This document shows, in pieces, positions 1 to 9,320 of a stretch of DNA of 33,416 nucleotides. Position numbers and translations under genes: made by a program. The DNA comes from Oscillospiraceae bacterium (lineage in GTDB: Bacteria; Bacillota; Clostridia; Oscillospirales; Oscillospiraceae). Numbering within the stretch: position 1 is the stretch's first letter; every line of letters begins with the position of its first letter. Location: the NCBI GenBank assembly GCA_009779845.1, contig WRBE01000026.1, positions 1-33,416 of the forward strand, read 5' to 3'. The notes under the pieces were generated by a model that had not been told where the DNA came from, ran no database searches, and was given only the letters and a program-made list of their open reading frames with translations.

Positions 1-3000
1 ACGCCTTCTAGCGGAAGCTCAGGCGCCCAGCCGGCGAACGTGAACCCGTCACGGGTCGGGAGATCCGCCTCTGCGATGGCAGCTATGGTGCCACCGTCCG
101 CCACTGTCGCAGGCGGCGTGAACTCTCCAGACCATGCCCCGCCAACAAGCGCCCAGGTGATCGTGTGATCTCCAGATACCAGTGGCTCCCATACCGCGAC
201 AAGTGTCGTGTCTGCATATAGTGGTGTCGCAAAGTCAAAGAGTTCGAGGCGTGCTGCGCCCCGCTCATTCAATATCAGGTGCCCTTCCGTCTCGCGATGC
301 CAGCTCTGGAAAACATAACCCTCTCGGGTTGGCTCAGGTAGCGGCTCGTCAACTGTCTCGCCAACAAGAATTGTCTGCGGCGGGATAACCGCAGAGTCCG
401 TATCGGGGTCATTGTCGGGGTTGAGGTCGAAGATCACCGTTATTTCCTCAGCCGCCGGGGTAAATACCCATTGCCCGGTGAACACCACATCCTGCCTAGG
501 CATCGTGAACTCGCCGCCTTCGTCAACTGTTGCGTCTGTCGTCGTCCAACCACTAAACGCCCATGTACCCGGTACGCTCTCGTGCGTTGTCTCCGCAGTC
601 TCCAACTTGGGGGCTACCGTTACGGTCGTGCCCGTCTGCGCTTCGTGGTTCAGTGTCGATGGGTCAGCAGGTGTAAAGCTCACAGGAGCCAACGTGCCTG
701 TTACCGTGTAACGCACCTCGTACATGGCGGGATTAAGCATATTGTAAACTTCGTCGCTGGTCATGGCATTCCAGAACACCTTCACGTTGTCGAACTGGGC
801 GTTAGAGTACGGATCGCCGCCGTAGGGCGAGTAGCCCAAGGTGCCAAACAGGTCGATTCCGAATTGGGCAAATGTAAGCATATCGGTACGCTCAGAGCCG
901 ATTCTCTCGCCGTCACGATACAGCCGTACGCGGTTCCCTTCCATCACGATGGTGAAGTTCGTCCATACATTTATGGGGTTGGCACCGGGCACAGTTATCG
1001 ACCGCTGGGTGGGGTAGTCGTTTAAGCCCTGAGCGAAATGTACCTCGTTCGAGCGCAGGCGCAGATACATGCGGCTTAGTATGTCACGGTTGCCCACATG
1101 GAATTCCATGCGGTTGCCAGTGGCCGCCCTGTTGAACACATCGAATGAAATCGTCGCATTTTCTCGGTTGTCAAAGAACCCGATGGGGAACTGAGCAAAT
1201 GCCGGAGCCGTGCCGCCGGGCAGGTCAAGCACCCGGCCCCTGTCAGTGACTGCGGGGGCGGTTGCGTTACCCCGGGCGAACCCGTGGTTGCCGTTACCGC
1301 TTACATCGGTGATTCTGCCGTCCGGCATATTGTCGTCAAACGTCCAGTGGAGGGCAGGGCCTTCACTAAGCGGTATATCCGGATACGGCCCCCATTGCGC
1401 CATAATCGCATCGAATTCCGTCCTAGTGATCGGAATGATTCCGCCGTGTTTGGCTCCGTGGGGCATTCTGAACTCTCCGGCGGGAACCGGAGTGAACTGC
1501 ACATTGTCCCCCTCAAGCCGATCCGTCACAAAGGGGATGAACCCCGGGTTACCAGCAGCGGCGTATTGGTCAAGCATGACGACCCACCGATCTTCCTGAA
1601 CCTGCCTGAACATGGCGGGGCCTTCCACACCCGGAACATCACCGATATTGCTGGTCACCGGTGCCCACAGGCCTTGGGGCCTGTCGGCGGCTTCCATGAT
1701 CATGCGCTGGCTGTCTTCGTTCTTCGTCAGCCGGAAAAACCTGCCGTCATCGCCTTGCGCCATTGTGGTGTCGATACGGCGGGCATTGTTTTCACCAACG
1801 AACAGTTCCGGCTCTGAGAAGTTAACGAAATCCCGGGTTCTTACCACCCAGACACCGTTGTTCCAGCCCCGTTCAGCGGTGGGTGCTGAGAAATACACCA
1901 GATATTCTCCCGTATACGGGTCGTAAATCGCTTCCGGTGCCCAAGCACAACCCATGTCGTCAGAAGCCACTTGCACTTTGCGCTGCGGGCTCCAATTCAC
2001 AAGATCATAAGATTCCCACACCATGATGCTCCGACTGCCGCGCTGGTTGAAGTTGCCCCAGTTACTTCCGCCTGCGAGGCCACGGAAAACGTTCAGGTCG
2101 GTGGCAATGAGGTACACTTTGTCGTTGCCAGGAATCCGCAGCATGTGCATGTCACGCAGACCGCCGGTTCCCATGTGGGATGTAATCACAGGGCGATTTC
2201 CGTTTAGCTCACGCCAGTTCAGCCCGTCTTCGGAAATGGCAAAGTGAACCTGCTCTTCCTCATGCAGGCCGAAAATCGATCCCCGGAAGAACGCATAGAG
2301 GTAGCCGCCATGTACATCTAGGTCTTCAGGACAAGGAGCAGCTGTCCGAACCGTTGTGTTCATCACGGCGTTTGCCGCTGCGCCGTGGTACGTGGCGGTG
2401 GCGGTCAGCACCACAGGGCCACCTTCGTTGCGGTTAACAATACCCGCACGCTGTACGACATCACCTGCGAGGTCGTGAGCGGTTACTAGGTTTTCATTTG
2501 ACGATTGCCATGCCACGGTTGATCCGTTGGGGCCAACCAATGGCAGAGTGATATGTTCGATCAGTTCCACCGGAACCTGTGCCCGCATCATATTTGCATC
2601 GCCCGTTGCGCGTGCCTGCGGGGTGTCATCACCCACAACTATCGTCAACACCGGATTGCGGTATTGCGGCAGAAGCAGGCGGTCAGGAGTCATGTAGAGC
2701 ACCGGCATACCGTCAAAGCCCCAATGCACCACCCGCAATAGCGTGTGCCGCCCATAATGGTCACTTTCAGTGGCACTGTCCCGGGCGTGGAACACAATGA
2801 TATCCCGGCCGAACTCGTCTTGGATAAACGATGCGTGTCCGGTTGCGTACTGACCTTCCACCCGGTCACGGGTGAGAATCGGGCGTTGTGTGCGTAACCA
2901 GTGGTCACTATTCAAGGGGTCTCGGTTTTCTGGGTTCATGGGGTCGCCTGTAAATTCCAACACACCGATGGAATACATCTCACCAACACCAGAGCCGCAG

Positions 3001-6000
3001 AACATGATGAATTCACGTTGCCTGCCGTACTCGTCTGCTGGGCCTCGGAGCATGAATGCGCCCTCGTCTATGGAACCCGTCCAGCCGAACAGCGGCTCGT
3101 TGATCTGAATGGGCTCGCCCAGTATTCTGGCAGAGTTCGCCGGGTCTACTGGTGCAATCATCTGCACCGCACGGGAATTAAACGTCTGGTTCGGAGGCGA
3201 ATGAATCGGCGTTTCTGGCCGCTGAGACCACATGTAGTACGACACGCCGTCAATTTGGAAGTAGGTCATGTCTATGGCGAAGCCGTAAGGTGCGGCGATG
3301 CGATTGGCATAATTCGCCACATCAAAGGTGGTGTTGGGGGCATGTCCGCCGGTTGCGCCTACTGATTTCGTGACCATAACCGGCGGGTTCCAGTCGTCCC
3401 GATTCATGGGGTCGCCGCCGTCACGGAGAGTCATGATGTGCGACTGAACCGTATCCCAGCCCGTGCCGATGGCGAAGAGCAGCGAAAGCCTACCGTCAAC
3501 TACGTGTAGCTCCGGCGCCCATTTCAGGTAGCGCTCACAGATGAAGATACTGCGCTCTTCCGCACCGGCAAGTCCCTCAAGGGTGCGCGAACGGCGGATA
3601 TTGATGCGCTCTTGATACCCGGAACCGTCACGTATACGGTTGATATTTCCGACAGGAGGGTGTGCAGTGTCATAGGTGGCGACGAAATAGAAATAATAGT
3701 CGTCATCTTGGGCACCTTTGTAGCGGATGATGGTGGGGTCGGCACGATCCATGATAAACGGCCAAGGCCAATCCCCCACTTGGGCCACGCCCGGAATCTG
3801 ATACACGCCCGGCGTGTTCCAGTCGATGGCATTGAAGACGTTTTCATCCCAAACCACAGGCACTTCGCCTGTGGAGGTGTCTGTGTAATGAGCGGTAAGC
3901 CATGGCAGCTCATCAAATGCGATGGGCGTACCGACTGGGGCGGTAATGTCTTCTACGGGGTCTATATGGGTGTTTCGAGTTTCACCGTACTTATGCAAGA
4001 CAAACTCCGCTTCTTCTCGGGTAAGCTCGAACATCTGGCTGGGGATCGCCCCGAGAACCCCTTGGGAATCGGGTTGCGGCGTGCGCACTTTCGTTGTGCG
4101 GGCACCGTAGGAAGTGAACACTATCCAATCAGCCGTGGATGCCTCATGCTGGGTCGCGCCCACCATCCACGAAATGATATAGCGATCAAGATCAGAGTCG
4201 AAAGCGACTTGGGGCTGGGCAATGCTTTGGCCTGTCACGAGTTGCACAAGGCCCTCTGCATCACCGTGCCGCTCGAAGCGTTCTAGGTCTGTCGTTGTGT
4301 AGAACAATAATTGCCCGCTGGCGGTGTCCGTGTTGTTGTTATGGTTTGTACGCTGACCCACAAGTCCGATTGTACCGTCAGACATGCGGAACAGCCACGG
4401 GTTTATCATGCCCCAAGAGGTTCCCGATGTGTAGTTGCGGCGGGGGAACGCAGCAGAGATATAGGGCGTACATTCGGTGAATAGTATGGGGTGGTTGAAA
4501 TTCAGCGGTGTCATCACACCATCGATTTCCATGGCTAAGTGCAGGTTCCTGTTGCGAACCTGATGCCCTGCGAACCTGTTCGTGGTGTAGACCATCACTT
4601 CAGCGGCGGGCACAGGCAGGATGATTCTCGTGAAACCCCGTGTCTCGGTGCCGATTTGCGCAGTCAAAATCGCCTCACGCTCGTATTCGCCGCCTACAAT
4701 GGTGCGTCCGTCTTCAGCGAGAACATCCGCAGGGGACGCACTCCAAATAACGGCCTGTCCACGGGATGTCGTGGGCAGAACAAACCCATGGGGAAGCCTT
4801 GCAGGCAATGAAATTTCAGAGAATGGTGAATCGCCAACAAAGACCTCCACGGTTACCTCACGATACTGTGGCAACAGGTAACGGTCGGCTGTCATGTAGA
4901 GAATCGGATAGCCGCCGTAGCCCCAATGCACGGTACGGAAACCGGTGTGTCGATAAGAGCCGCCTGTCCCGCTGTGGAACACAATGACATCACGGCCGAA
5001 TTCGTCTCTGACGAAGGTATTATGGCCCGGCCCAGGCTGCACCCAGGGTGCCGTTTGGGGCCGTTCAGGCGGCTGTAAATGTCTGGTGGCCAACACAGGG
5101 AAGTTCCCCCTCGTCCAATTCCCCGGATCGAGCAAATGCGCAACACCGTATTCAGCATCTGTTCCGGGCCGGGCTTCCATGAAGGTGATAGCGTATGTCT
5201 CGTCGGTGCCGCTTCCAGAGACAGCCATGAATATCCGGCCTTCCGGGCTTCTCAGCACAAAGGGCCCTTCATCAACAGGGGAGCCGGGAGAAACATTGGC
5301 CCATGAAGGCATCGGGCGGGTCAATATAACGGGGTCGGAGGTGAGCACCGTCGGATCAGTGGGGCAGAAGGTGGCGATGGTAAGATTGGCATCGCTTTCA
5401 TTGAAGGGCGCACCGCCGCCAACATGTCGGGCAGACCAAATGTAGTAGTGGACACCGTTTTCATACAGATAGGACATGTCCAGAGATATGCCCACACTGT
5501 CCCCGGCGGCGTTTGCCGTAAGGGGGGTAACGCCGTCTTGCTGTAAAATCCAGTAGGGGCGGCTCCAATCATCACGGTTCAGGGGGTCGCCGTCCGCTTC
5601 AAGTGTCATGATAATGCTCTGCACATTACCCCAATGGTGGTTCGGTGATATCGCAGAAAGGATCCGCAACTGACCGTCTATCACTTGCAGTTCCGGTGCC
5701 CAGAAATTGCCGCCATTGGGCTCATCTGTTGTCCAGAAATTGGGACGGAAAATTCCGCTGCTGCTGTGGAAATCTCTGTTAAAATCCTGCCAGCAGTAGA
5801 GGGTCACATCCGGTGCTGTGGCAAGTCCCGATAGGGTTTCCGAACCACGAAGCTGGAACACCCGCTGGAACCCATAGGGCATTACAAATGTGTCACGGGT
5901 GGCGATGAAATAATACATGCCTTCAAATAAAACCACAGACGGATCGGCCCGTGCCGGTATAATCGGGAAAGGATAATCCGAAACCGCCGCTTGACCACGG

Positions 6001-7838
6001 ATGGTGAAGAACCCCTCTTCCGCTGTGTCTATAGCCGCAATGTCGCCTTCGTCCCATACGATTGGGATGTCGTTGGTCGATGTATCGGTGTAATAAGCCC
6101 GAATTGTCTCGGGAAGCGCATCTTGTGAGAACGTGTCACCCACGCCAAGCTCAATCACAGCATCAATAGGCTCTATGCGGTAATTTTTAACTTCAATGAG
6201 CCGTCTCGACAGGTATTGCGCCTCGGCGGCGGTTACCGAAAACCCGCAGGAAACCACGCCACCGTCAACATTCTGTCCGGGAAAAGCGCGGGCACGGGTG
6301 GAATCTGCCGCCGGTGTGAAGGTTGTCGTATTCGCAGGCTGCCTGAACGTGGGATTGTAACCCGGCATGTCCCACGATGCAGCCGAACTTTGGCGTACTT
6401 GTGCTCCATTCATCCAAGTTATGTAATATTGCCCGTTTTCATAGAAAACCTGCGGACTCGTGATATGCTCGCCTGCGGCGACAGTTACTAAGCCATGCCA
6501 GTCGAAATTGATAAGGTCATCCGTTGTCCAGAAGGAAAGCTGGCCCATATCCGCTGGTTGTCCCTCCTGCCCACCAAGCCCGAATGCATTTTGCGCAACC
6601 ACACCGATTGTGCCGTCAGACATGCGGAATATCCACGGATTGAGCATGACCCGCCGGTCTAAGCGAAAGTCTTGAAGCCAGTCGGAACCGATTCCGGCTG
6701 GAAACCCGCGTTGCGCATTGGCGTAAAGTACGCCCAAGTTAAAGTTCAGCGGCGTAACTTCCCCGGCAATTTCCATGGCAAGATGCATCGACGCACCCCG
6801 CCGCAAACCGCCCATTGCCGTGGTGTATGCGAAAACCGCTCGGGAATCAGGCCCCAGTATCGTCACCGCAAAGGTACGTGACTGGCTGTCGGTGGTTGCC
6901 GTAAGCACCACCTGCCTGTCGGTCGCACCTGCAACTATGGTTCTGCCATCGGCAGCGAGAACCGCCGGGTCAGACGCAGTCCAGGTCACAGCTTCACCAA
7001 TAACCGTAGTAGGCAACTCAAAATCACCGGGCAATACGTTGGGGATTTCCACCAAGTTGATAGCGGGAACGTGTTCCGCATACAGGCTTAACACCTCTTG
7101 GCTGGACAGAGCGCGGTTATACACCCGAATATCATCCACTCGGCCTCTGGCAAATTCACCGCCACCGCCCCAGTTGGCCCTGCCAATTTGCACCACAGGA
7201 GACCCTCCCAATATGGATGTCAGCGGAGCGTTGCCCGCAATGGTCGTAACCTCATTGCCGTCTATGTAGATGGTTGAAGAATCCCCTCGGTGAACCACCA
7301 CGGCATGGACCCATTCATTGAGGGGCATGTGCGGGGCGGTAGCCGTGGAGCTGGGCGCACCACGTCCAGCAAGGAAACGCTGATACATCAGGTTGTCAGA
7401 ACCCGCCCCGCCGTAACCAGAGAGCAAGCCCACGTAATGCTCGTTCTGCCACGTTTGCGGGTTTGCGTTCGGTGCGGCGAAAAACCACCAAGAGGCGGCT
7501 CTGTCAGTGCGGTTGAACCACAGGGAGGCGGTATATTCCGTAAGCCCTGCAAGCAGGGGCGCACCGCCTTCGCCCATAAGGGATAACCATCTGCCCGATG
7601 TAAGCACAGCGGCACGACCGCCGCCCACGCCTTCGTCAAAGGCACCCCCCGGCCACGTTCCGTGCTGGGTTGCTTGGCCGACTTGGGGCGTTGTGGTATT
7701 ATTGTCGAAATCCAAGTGGAAAATCAAGCCGTCCTCCGGTGCGGCATGGGCTGGCATAGCCGGGAACGCCGATAGTACACCTAGCATCATAACTACTGAT
7801 AGAATCATTGCGATACTTTTCTTTGCGGATTTTAGCAT
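1..7838 (-). CDS. Giant secreted multidomain GH43 glycoside hydrolase (3' end outside window)
   Basis: The frame is open for at least 2,612 codons and leaves the window before any stop. The start is the ATG at 7838, preceded by AAGGAGAAG. Residues 1-31 form a signal peptide ending near Ala-His-Ala. Visible order (approximate residues): LamG 38-245; atrophied Ig-like (aBig) 256-324; propeller-like module X1 326-553; Big_4-like 553-622; GH43 624-986; aBig 988-1073; X2 1074-1289; Big_4-like 1291-1356; GH43 1360-1726; Ig-like 1726-1829; GH43 1829-2163; LamG 2163-2373; SHIRT-like 2373-2455; InlB-type repeats from 2461. Each GH43 keeps an early Asp (ADPS, ADPT, RDMH), a WAPE motif and an acid Glu (DEGPF, DEGAF, VEGPA). 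X1 and X2 have LNPW/INPW where Asp is expected and look non-catalytic. GH43 enzymes cleave arabinan, arabinoxylan or related side chains; the substrate here is not determinable. A C-terminal anchor may lie outside the window. Confidence 0.9.
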   Translation of the reverse strand, partial: MLKSAKKSIAMILSVVMMLGVLSAFPAMPAHAAPEDGLIFHLDFDNNTTTPQVGQATQHGTWPGGAFDEGVGGGRAAVLTSGRWLSLMGEGGAPLLAGLTEYTASLWFNRTDRAASWWFFAAPNANPQTWQNEHYVGLLSGYGGAGSDNLMYQRFLAGRGAPSSTATAPHMPLNEWVHAVVVHRGDSSTIYIDGNEVTTIAGNAPLTSILGGSPVVQIGRANWGGGGEFARGRVDDIRVYNRALSSQEVLSLYAEHVPAINLVEIPNVLPGDFELPTTVIGEAVTWTASDPAVLAADGRTIVAGATDRQVVLTATTDSQSRTFAVTILGPDSRAVFAYTTAMGGLRRGASMHLAMEIAGEVTPLNFNLGVLYANAQRGFPAGIGSDWLQDFRLDRRVMLNPWIFRMSDGTIGVVAQNAFGLGGQEGQPADMGQLSFWTTDDLINFDWHGLVTVAAGEHITSPQVFYENGQYYITWMNGAQVRQSSAASWDMPGYNPTFRQPANTTTFTPAADSTRARAFPGQNVDGGVVSCGFSVTAAEAQYLSRRLIEVKNYRIEPIDAVIELGVGDTFSQDALPETIRAYYTDTSTNDIPIVWDEGDIAAIDTAEEGFFTIRGQAAVSDYPFPIIPARADPSVVLFEGMYYFIATRDTFVMPYGFQRVFQLRGSETLSGLATAPDVTLYCWQDFNRDFHSSSGIFRPNFWTTDEPNGGNFWAPELQVIDGQLRILSAISPNHHWGNVQSIIMTLEADGDPLNRDDWSRPYWILQQDGVTPLTANAAGDSVGISLDMSYLYENGVHYYIWSARHVGGGAPFNESDANLTIATFCPTDPTVLTSDPVILTRPMPSWANVSPGSPVDEGPFVLRSPEGRIFMAVSGSGTDETYAITFMEARPGTDAEYGVAHLLDPGNWTRGNFPVLATRHLQPPERPQTAPWVQPGPGHNTFVRDEFGRDVIVFHSGTGGSYRHTGFRTVHWGYGGYPILYMTADRYLLPQYREVTVEVFVGDSPFSEISLPARLPHGFVLPTTSRGQAVIWSASPADVLAEDGRTIVGGEYEREAILTAQIGTETRGFTRIILPVPAAEVMVYTTNRFAGHQVRNRNLHLAMEIDGVMTPLNFNHPILFTECTPYISAAFPRRNYTSGTSWGMINPWLFRMSDGTIGLVGQRTNHNNNTDTASGQLLFYTTTDLERFERHGDAEGLVQLVTGQSIAQPQVAFDSDLDRYIISWMVGATQHEASTADWIVFTSYGARTTKVRTPQPDSQGVLGAIPSQMFELTREEAEFVLHKYGETRNTHIDPVEDITAPVGTPIAFDELPWLTAHYTDTSTGEVPVVWDENVFNAIDWNTPGVYQIPGVAQVGDWPWPFIMDRADPTIIRYKGAQDDDYYFYFVATYDTAHPPVGNINRIRDGSGYQERINIRRSRTLEGLAGAEERSIFICERYLKWAPELHVVDGRLSLLFAIGTGWDTVQSHIMTLRDGGDPMNRDDWNPPVMVTKSVGATGGHAPNTTFDVANYANRIAAPYGFAIDMTYFQIDGVSYYMWSQRPETPIHSPPNQTFNSRAVQMIAPVDPANSARILGEPIQINEPLFGWTGSIDEGAFMLRGPADEYGRQREFIMFCGSGVGEMYSIGVLEFTGDPMNPENRDPLNSDHWLRTQRPILTRDRVEGQYATGHASFIQDEFGRDIIVFHARDSATESDHYGRHTLLRVVHWGFDGMPVLYMTPDRLLLPQYRNPVLTIVVGDDTPQARATGDANMMRAQVPVELIEHITLPLVGPNGSTVAWQSSNENLVTAHDLAGDVVQRAGIVNRNEGGPVVLTATATYHGAAANAVMNTTVRTAAPCPEDLDVHGGYLYAFFRGSIFGLHEEEQVHFAISEDGLNWRELNGNRPVITSHMGTGGLRDMHMLRIPGNDKVYLIATDLNVFRGLAGGSNWGNFNQRGSRSIMVWESYDLVNWSPQRKVQVASDDMGCAWAPEAIYDPYTGEYLVYFSAPTAERGWNNGVWVVRTRDFVNFSEPELFVGENNARRIDTTMAQGDDGRFFRLTKNEDSQRMIMEAADRPQGLWAPVTSNIGDVPGVEGPAMFRQVQEDRWVVMLDQYAAAGNPGFIPFVTDRLEGDNVQFTPVPAGEFRMPHGAKHGGIIPITRTEFDAIMAQWGPYPDIPLSEGPALHWTFDDNMPDGRITDVSGNGNHGFARGNATAPAVTDRGRVLDLPGGTAPAFAQFPIGFFDNRENATISFDVFNRAATGNRMEFHVGNRDILSRMYLRLRSNEVHFAQGLNDYPTQRSITVPGANPINVWTNFTIVMEGNRVRLYRDGERIGSERTDMLTFAQFGIDLFGTLGYSPYGGDPYSNAQFDNVKVFWNAMTSDEVYNMLNPAMYEVRYTVTGTLAPVSFTPADPSTLNHEAQTGTTVTVAPKLETAETTHESVPGTWAFSGWTTTDATVDEGGEFTMPRQDVVFTGQWVFTPAAEEITVIFDLNPDNDPDTDSAVIPPQTILVGETVDEPLPEPTREGYVFQSWHRETEGHLILNERGAARLELFDFATPLYADTTLVAVWEPLVSGDHTITWALVGGAWSGEFTPPATVADGGTIAAIAEADLPTRDGFTFAGWAPELPLEG

Positions 7839-8129
7839 TTTTCTTCTCCTTTTATGGTGGATTTTAATAGCGGACTTTTCAAATTGCACAAAACAGTTTT
7901 CCCCTCCCAAAAATTTCCTTCCTGCTCCTTAACATTTAGACTTGGTTGTCATTACATACATAACAGACCGTGCGGTCTGTCAAAGTTTTCATATACATTT
8001 TACATGTGTTATTTATATTTCGCAAGCAAAACTACTGTTCATTATGCATTTTGCCGATATGAACAATTACTATGTTGCAAAATAGTATTGTTAACTAAAA
8101 ACTAATCTCCCTGTATTACGGCCTCAAGT
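7839..8129. promoter_or_regulatory. Divergent control region between the GH43 gene and the ABC cluster
   Basis: This AT-rich stretch separates two divergent transcription units and holds no convincing gene. It contains the GH43 ribosome binding site, an 18-bp TetR-like palindrome at 7963-7980 and, on the minus strand, a TTGACA at 7983-7978. The best -10 candidates for that -35 (TATGTA) lie 15 or 19 bases away, so the GH43 promoter is only tentative. Confidence 0.5.
7963..7980. promoter_or_regulatory. TetR-family-type operator palindrome
   Basis: ACAGACCG-TG-CGGTCTGT is a perfect inverted repeat with 8-bp arms. Palindromes of the form AGACCG-N2-CGGTCT are typical TetR-family operators. It overlaps a minus-strand TTGACA (7983-7978), which would suit repression of the GH43 gene. 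It lies about 150 bp upstream of the promoter of the divergent ABC cluster. No regulator gene is present in the window, so the binding protein is unknown. Confidence 0.65.
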
Positions 8130-8158
8130 TTGACAACAACCGATTTTATCGTTATACT
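8130..8158 (+). promoter_or_regulatory. Sigma-A promoter of the Cys-rich/DUF4418/MacB cluster
   Basis: TTGACA (8130-8135), a 17-base spacer and TATACT (8153-8158) closely match the housekeeping consensus. The start codon follows at 8197. An inverted repeat, ACCGATT (8139-8145) and AATCGGT (8160-8166), spans the spacer and the -10 element and could be a second operator. Confidence 0.8.
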
Positions 8159-8196
8159 GAATCGGTAATGTACTTTTTATATTGAAGGGCGAACAT

Positions 8197-8526
8197 ATGG
8201 AACAGCGCAACAACATCCTTCATATGCAGAAACCGATTGCAATCCTGGTTATGTTTGCAATCGCTCTTGTCTTGTTCTCTTCTCATCAGGCCGCCGCTAC
8301 AAGCCCCATGCCACAATTAGACCCCTGTTGTGTGGACGAGCTGGTGTTATTGGAAGAGTTACCCTGTTGTGAAATCTCTGAGGTGGCCGGTTGCTGTTTT
8401 GCGCTCTACCCGCCCCCTATGTGTACATATTGCTTTGTGGCGGCAACAATAGACAATGCGGTTTGTATCAGCCTGTTTCACTATAGAGATTGTTGCAACT
8501 TTATTTTTGAACCTCCCAAAGCGTAG
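8197..8526 (+). CDS. Small exported cysteine-rich protein, unknown family
   Basis: The product is 109 aa. An N-terminal hydrophobic segment (about residues 13-34) looks like a signal peptide or membrane anchor. The mature part has four Cys-Cys pairs (in DPCCVDE, LPCCEIS, AGCCFAL and RDCCNF), a CTYC motif and one further Cys. The ATG at 8197 has AAGGG upstream; an in-frame TTG at 8182 is less likely. It is the first gene after the promoter at 8130 and precedes a DUF4418 gene and a MacB-like transporter, so it may be that system's partner or cargo. The Cys pattern would suit metal binding or disulfide chemistry, but no family was recognised and function is inference. A hairpin follows the stop. 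Confidence 0.65.
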   Translation: MEQRNNILHMQKPIAILVMFAIALVLFSSHQAAATSPMPQLDPCCVDELVLLEELPCCEISEVAGCCFALYPPPMCTYCFVAATIDNAVCISLFHYRDCCNFIFEPPKA

Positions 8527-8535
8527 GTGAAATAA

Positions 8536-8582
8536 GCTAGGTTCTTTTCGTGCGGAACCTAGCATTATTGCGCCCTTTTTTA
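8536..8582 (+). terminator. Hairpin after the Cys-rich gene, possible partial terminator
   Basis: GCTAGGTTC (8536-8544) pairs perfectly with GAACCTAGC (8555-8563) around a 10-base loop. The T-rich run begins only about 10 bases later, so termination is probably weak. It could set the ratio of the first gene to the three genes downstream. Confidence 0.45.
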
Positions 8583-8630
8583 AGACCTTAACTTGAAAAA
8601 CATTACACTTTTTTGGAGGTTCTATTTAAA

Positions 8631-9320
8631 ATGAAAAAATTTGCAATCTTACTTATCATACTTGGCGTACTGGTTGTTGCGGGTGTGTCTTTAGGCGTGT
8701 TCTCTTACACCGATTATATTTTTGAACATGTTGCTACGGGCGAACCCGTTGAACCGGATTGGCGGCCCGGTGAAATTCCGTTGCATCTCGACACGGTAAG
8801 AATCATCGCCAGCATTGGCGGGGCTGTTAGCCTGCTTGGACTCATCCTGTTTCTGGTTGGCCACGCAAAAGAAATCAGGAAACAAGACATCATCGGCATC
8901 CTTTTCGTTGTGCTGGGTTCACTGACAATGCTTGGTTTCTTGACGGGCATGTTCTACCCCTGTTACCACACAATGCCAGCAGCGCCTCGACCCATGCGCT
9001 GTATCTTTACAATGAGAGTTCTCAGCGGCGTAGCCAGCATGATTGGCATTTCAGGTGTTTTGATGCTTGTGTTCAGAAAAGTAAAAGCGATTGCCTTAGG
9101 GCTGAACATGGCAGTCGTTCTGGCTGGCATCGTGTTCCTTTTGATTCCAACCGTGGCGACAGGTGTTTGCGTCGTCCATAGGTGTGTGGATGGGTTCCTT
9201 CCCTTTTCTATTATCATGGGCGGCGTAATGACGGCTGTATCTTTGGTCAGCGTGTTCGTGCTGGCTAAACAGGAGGCGGATGAGGATGAAGAAGACGCGG
9301 AAACCTCTCACAACATCTAG
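8631..9320 (+). CDS. DUF4418 family multi-pass membrane protein
   Basis: The product is 229 aa with about six membrane segments: an N-terminal hydrophobic helix, a pair near residues 55-80 and 85-105, then three more towards the C-terminus. The C-terminal tail is acidic. Extracytoplasmic loops carry FYPCYHT, PMRCIF and GVCVVHRC, the Cys pattern of DUF4418 proteins. From memory, DUF4418 genes usually sit beside FtsX-like permeases and LolD-like ATPases, as here; their biochemical role is unknown. The ATG at 8631 is preceded by GGAGG (8615-8619). The 3' end overlaps the permease gene by 41 bases, which suggests translational coupling. Confidence 0.8.
   Translation: MKKFAILLIILGVLVVAGVSLGVFSYTDYIFEHVATGEPVEPDWRPGEIPLHLDTVRIIASIGGAVSLLGLILFLVGHAKEIRKQDIIGILFVVLGSLTMLGFLTGMFYPCYHTMPAAPRPMRCIFTMRVLSGVASMIGISGVLMLVFRKVKAIALGLNMAVVLAGIVFLLIPTVATGVCVVHRCVDGFLPFSIIMGGVMTAVSLVSVFVLAKQEADEDEEDAETSHNI

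Noticed and set aside
7955..7983. MerR-type promoter for the GH43 gene (TTGACA, 19-base spacer, TATGTA)
   Set aside because: The palindrome is not centred in the spacer as in MerR sites; a TetR-type operator fits better.
8182..8196. TTG start for the Cys-rich protein
   Set aside because: The ATG at 8197 has AAGGG at proper distance and starts a cleaner signal sequence.
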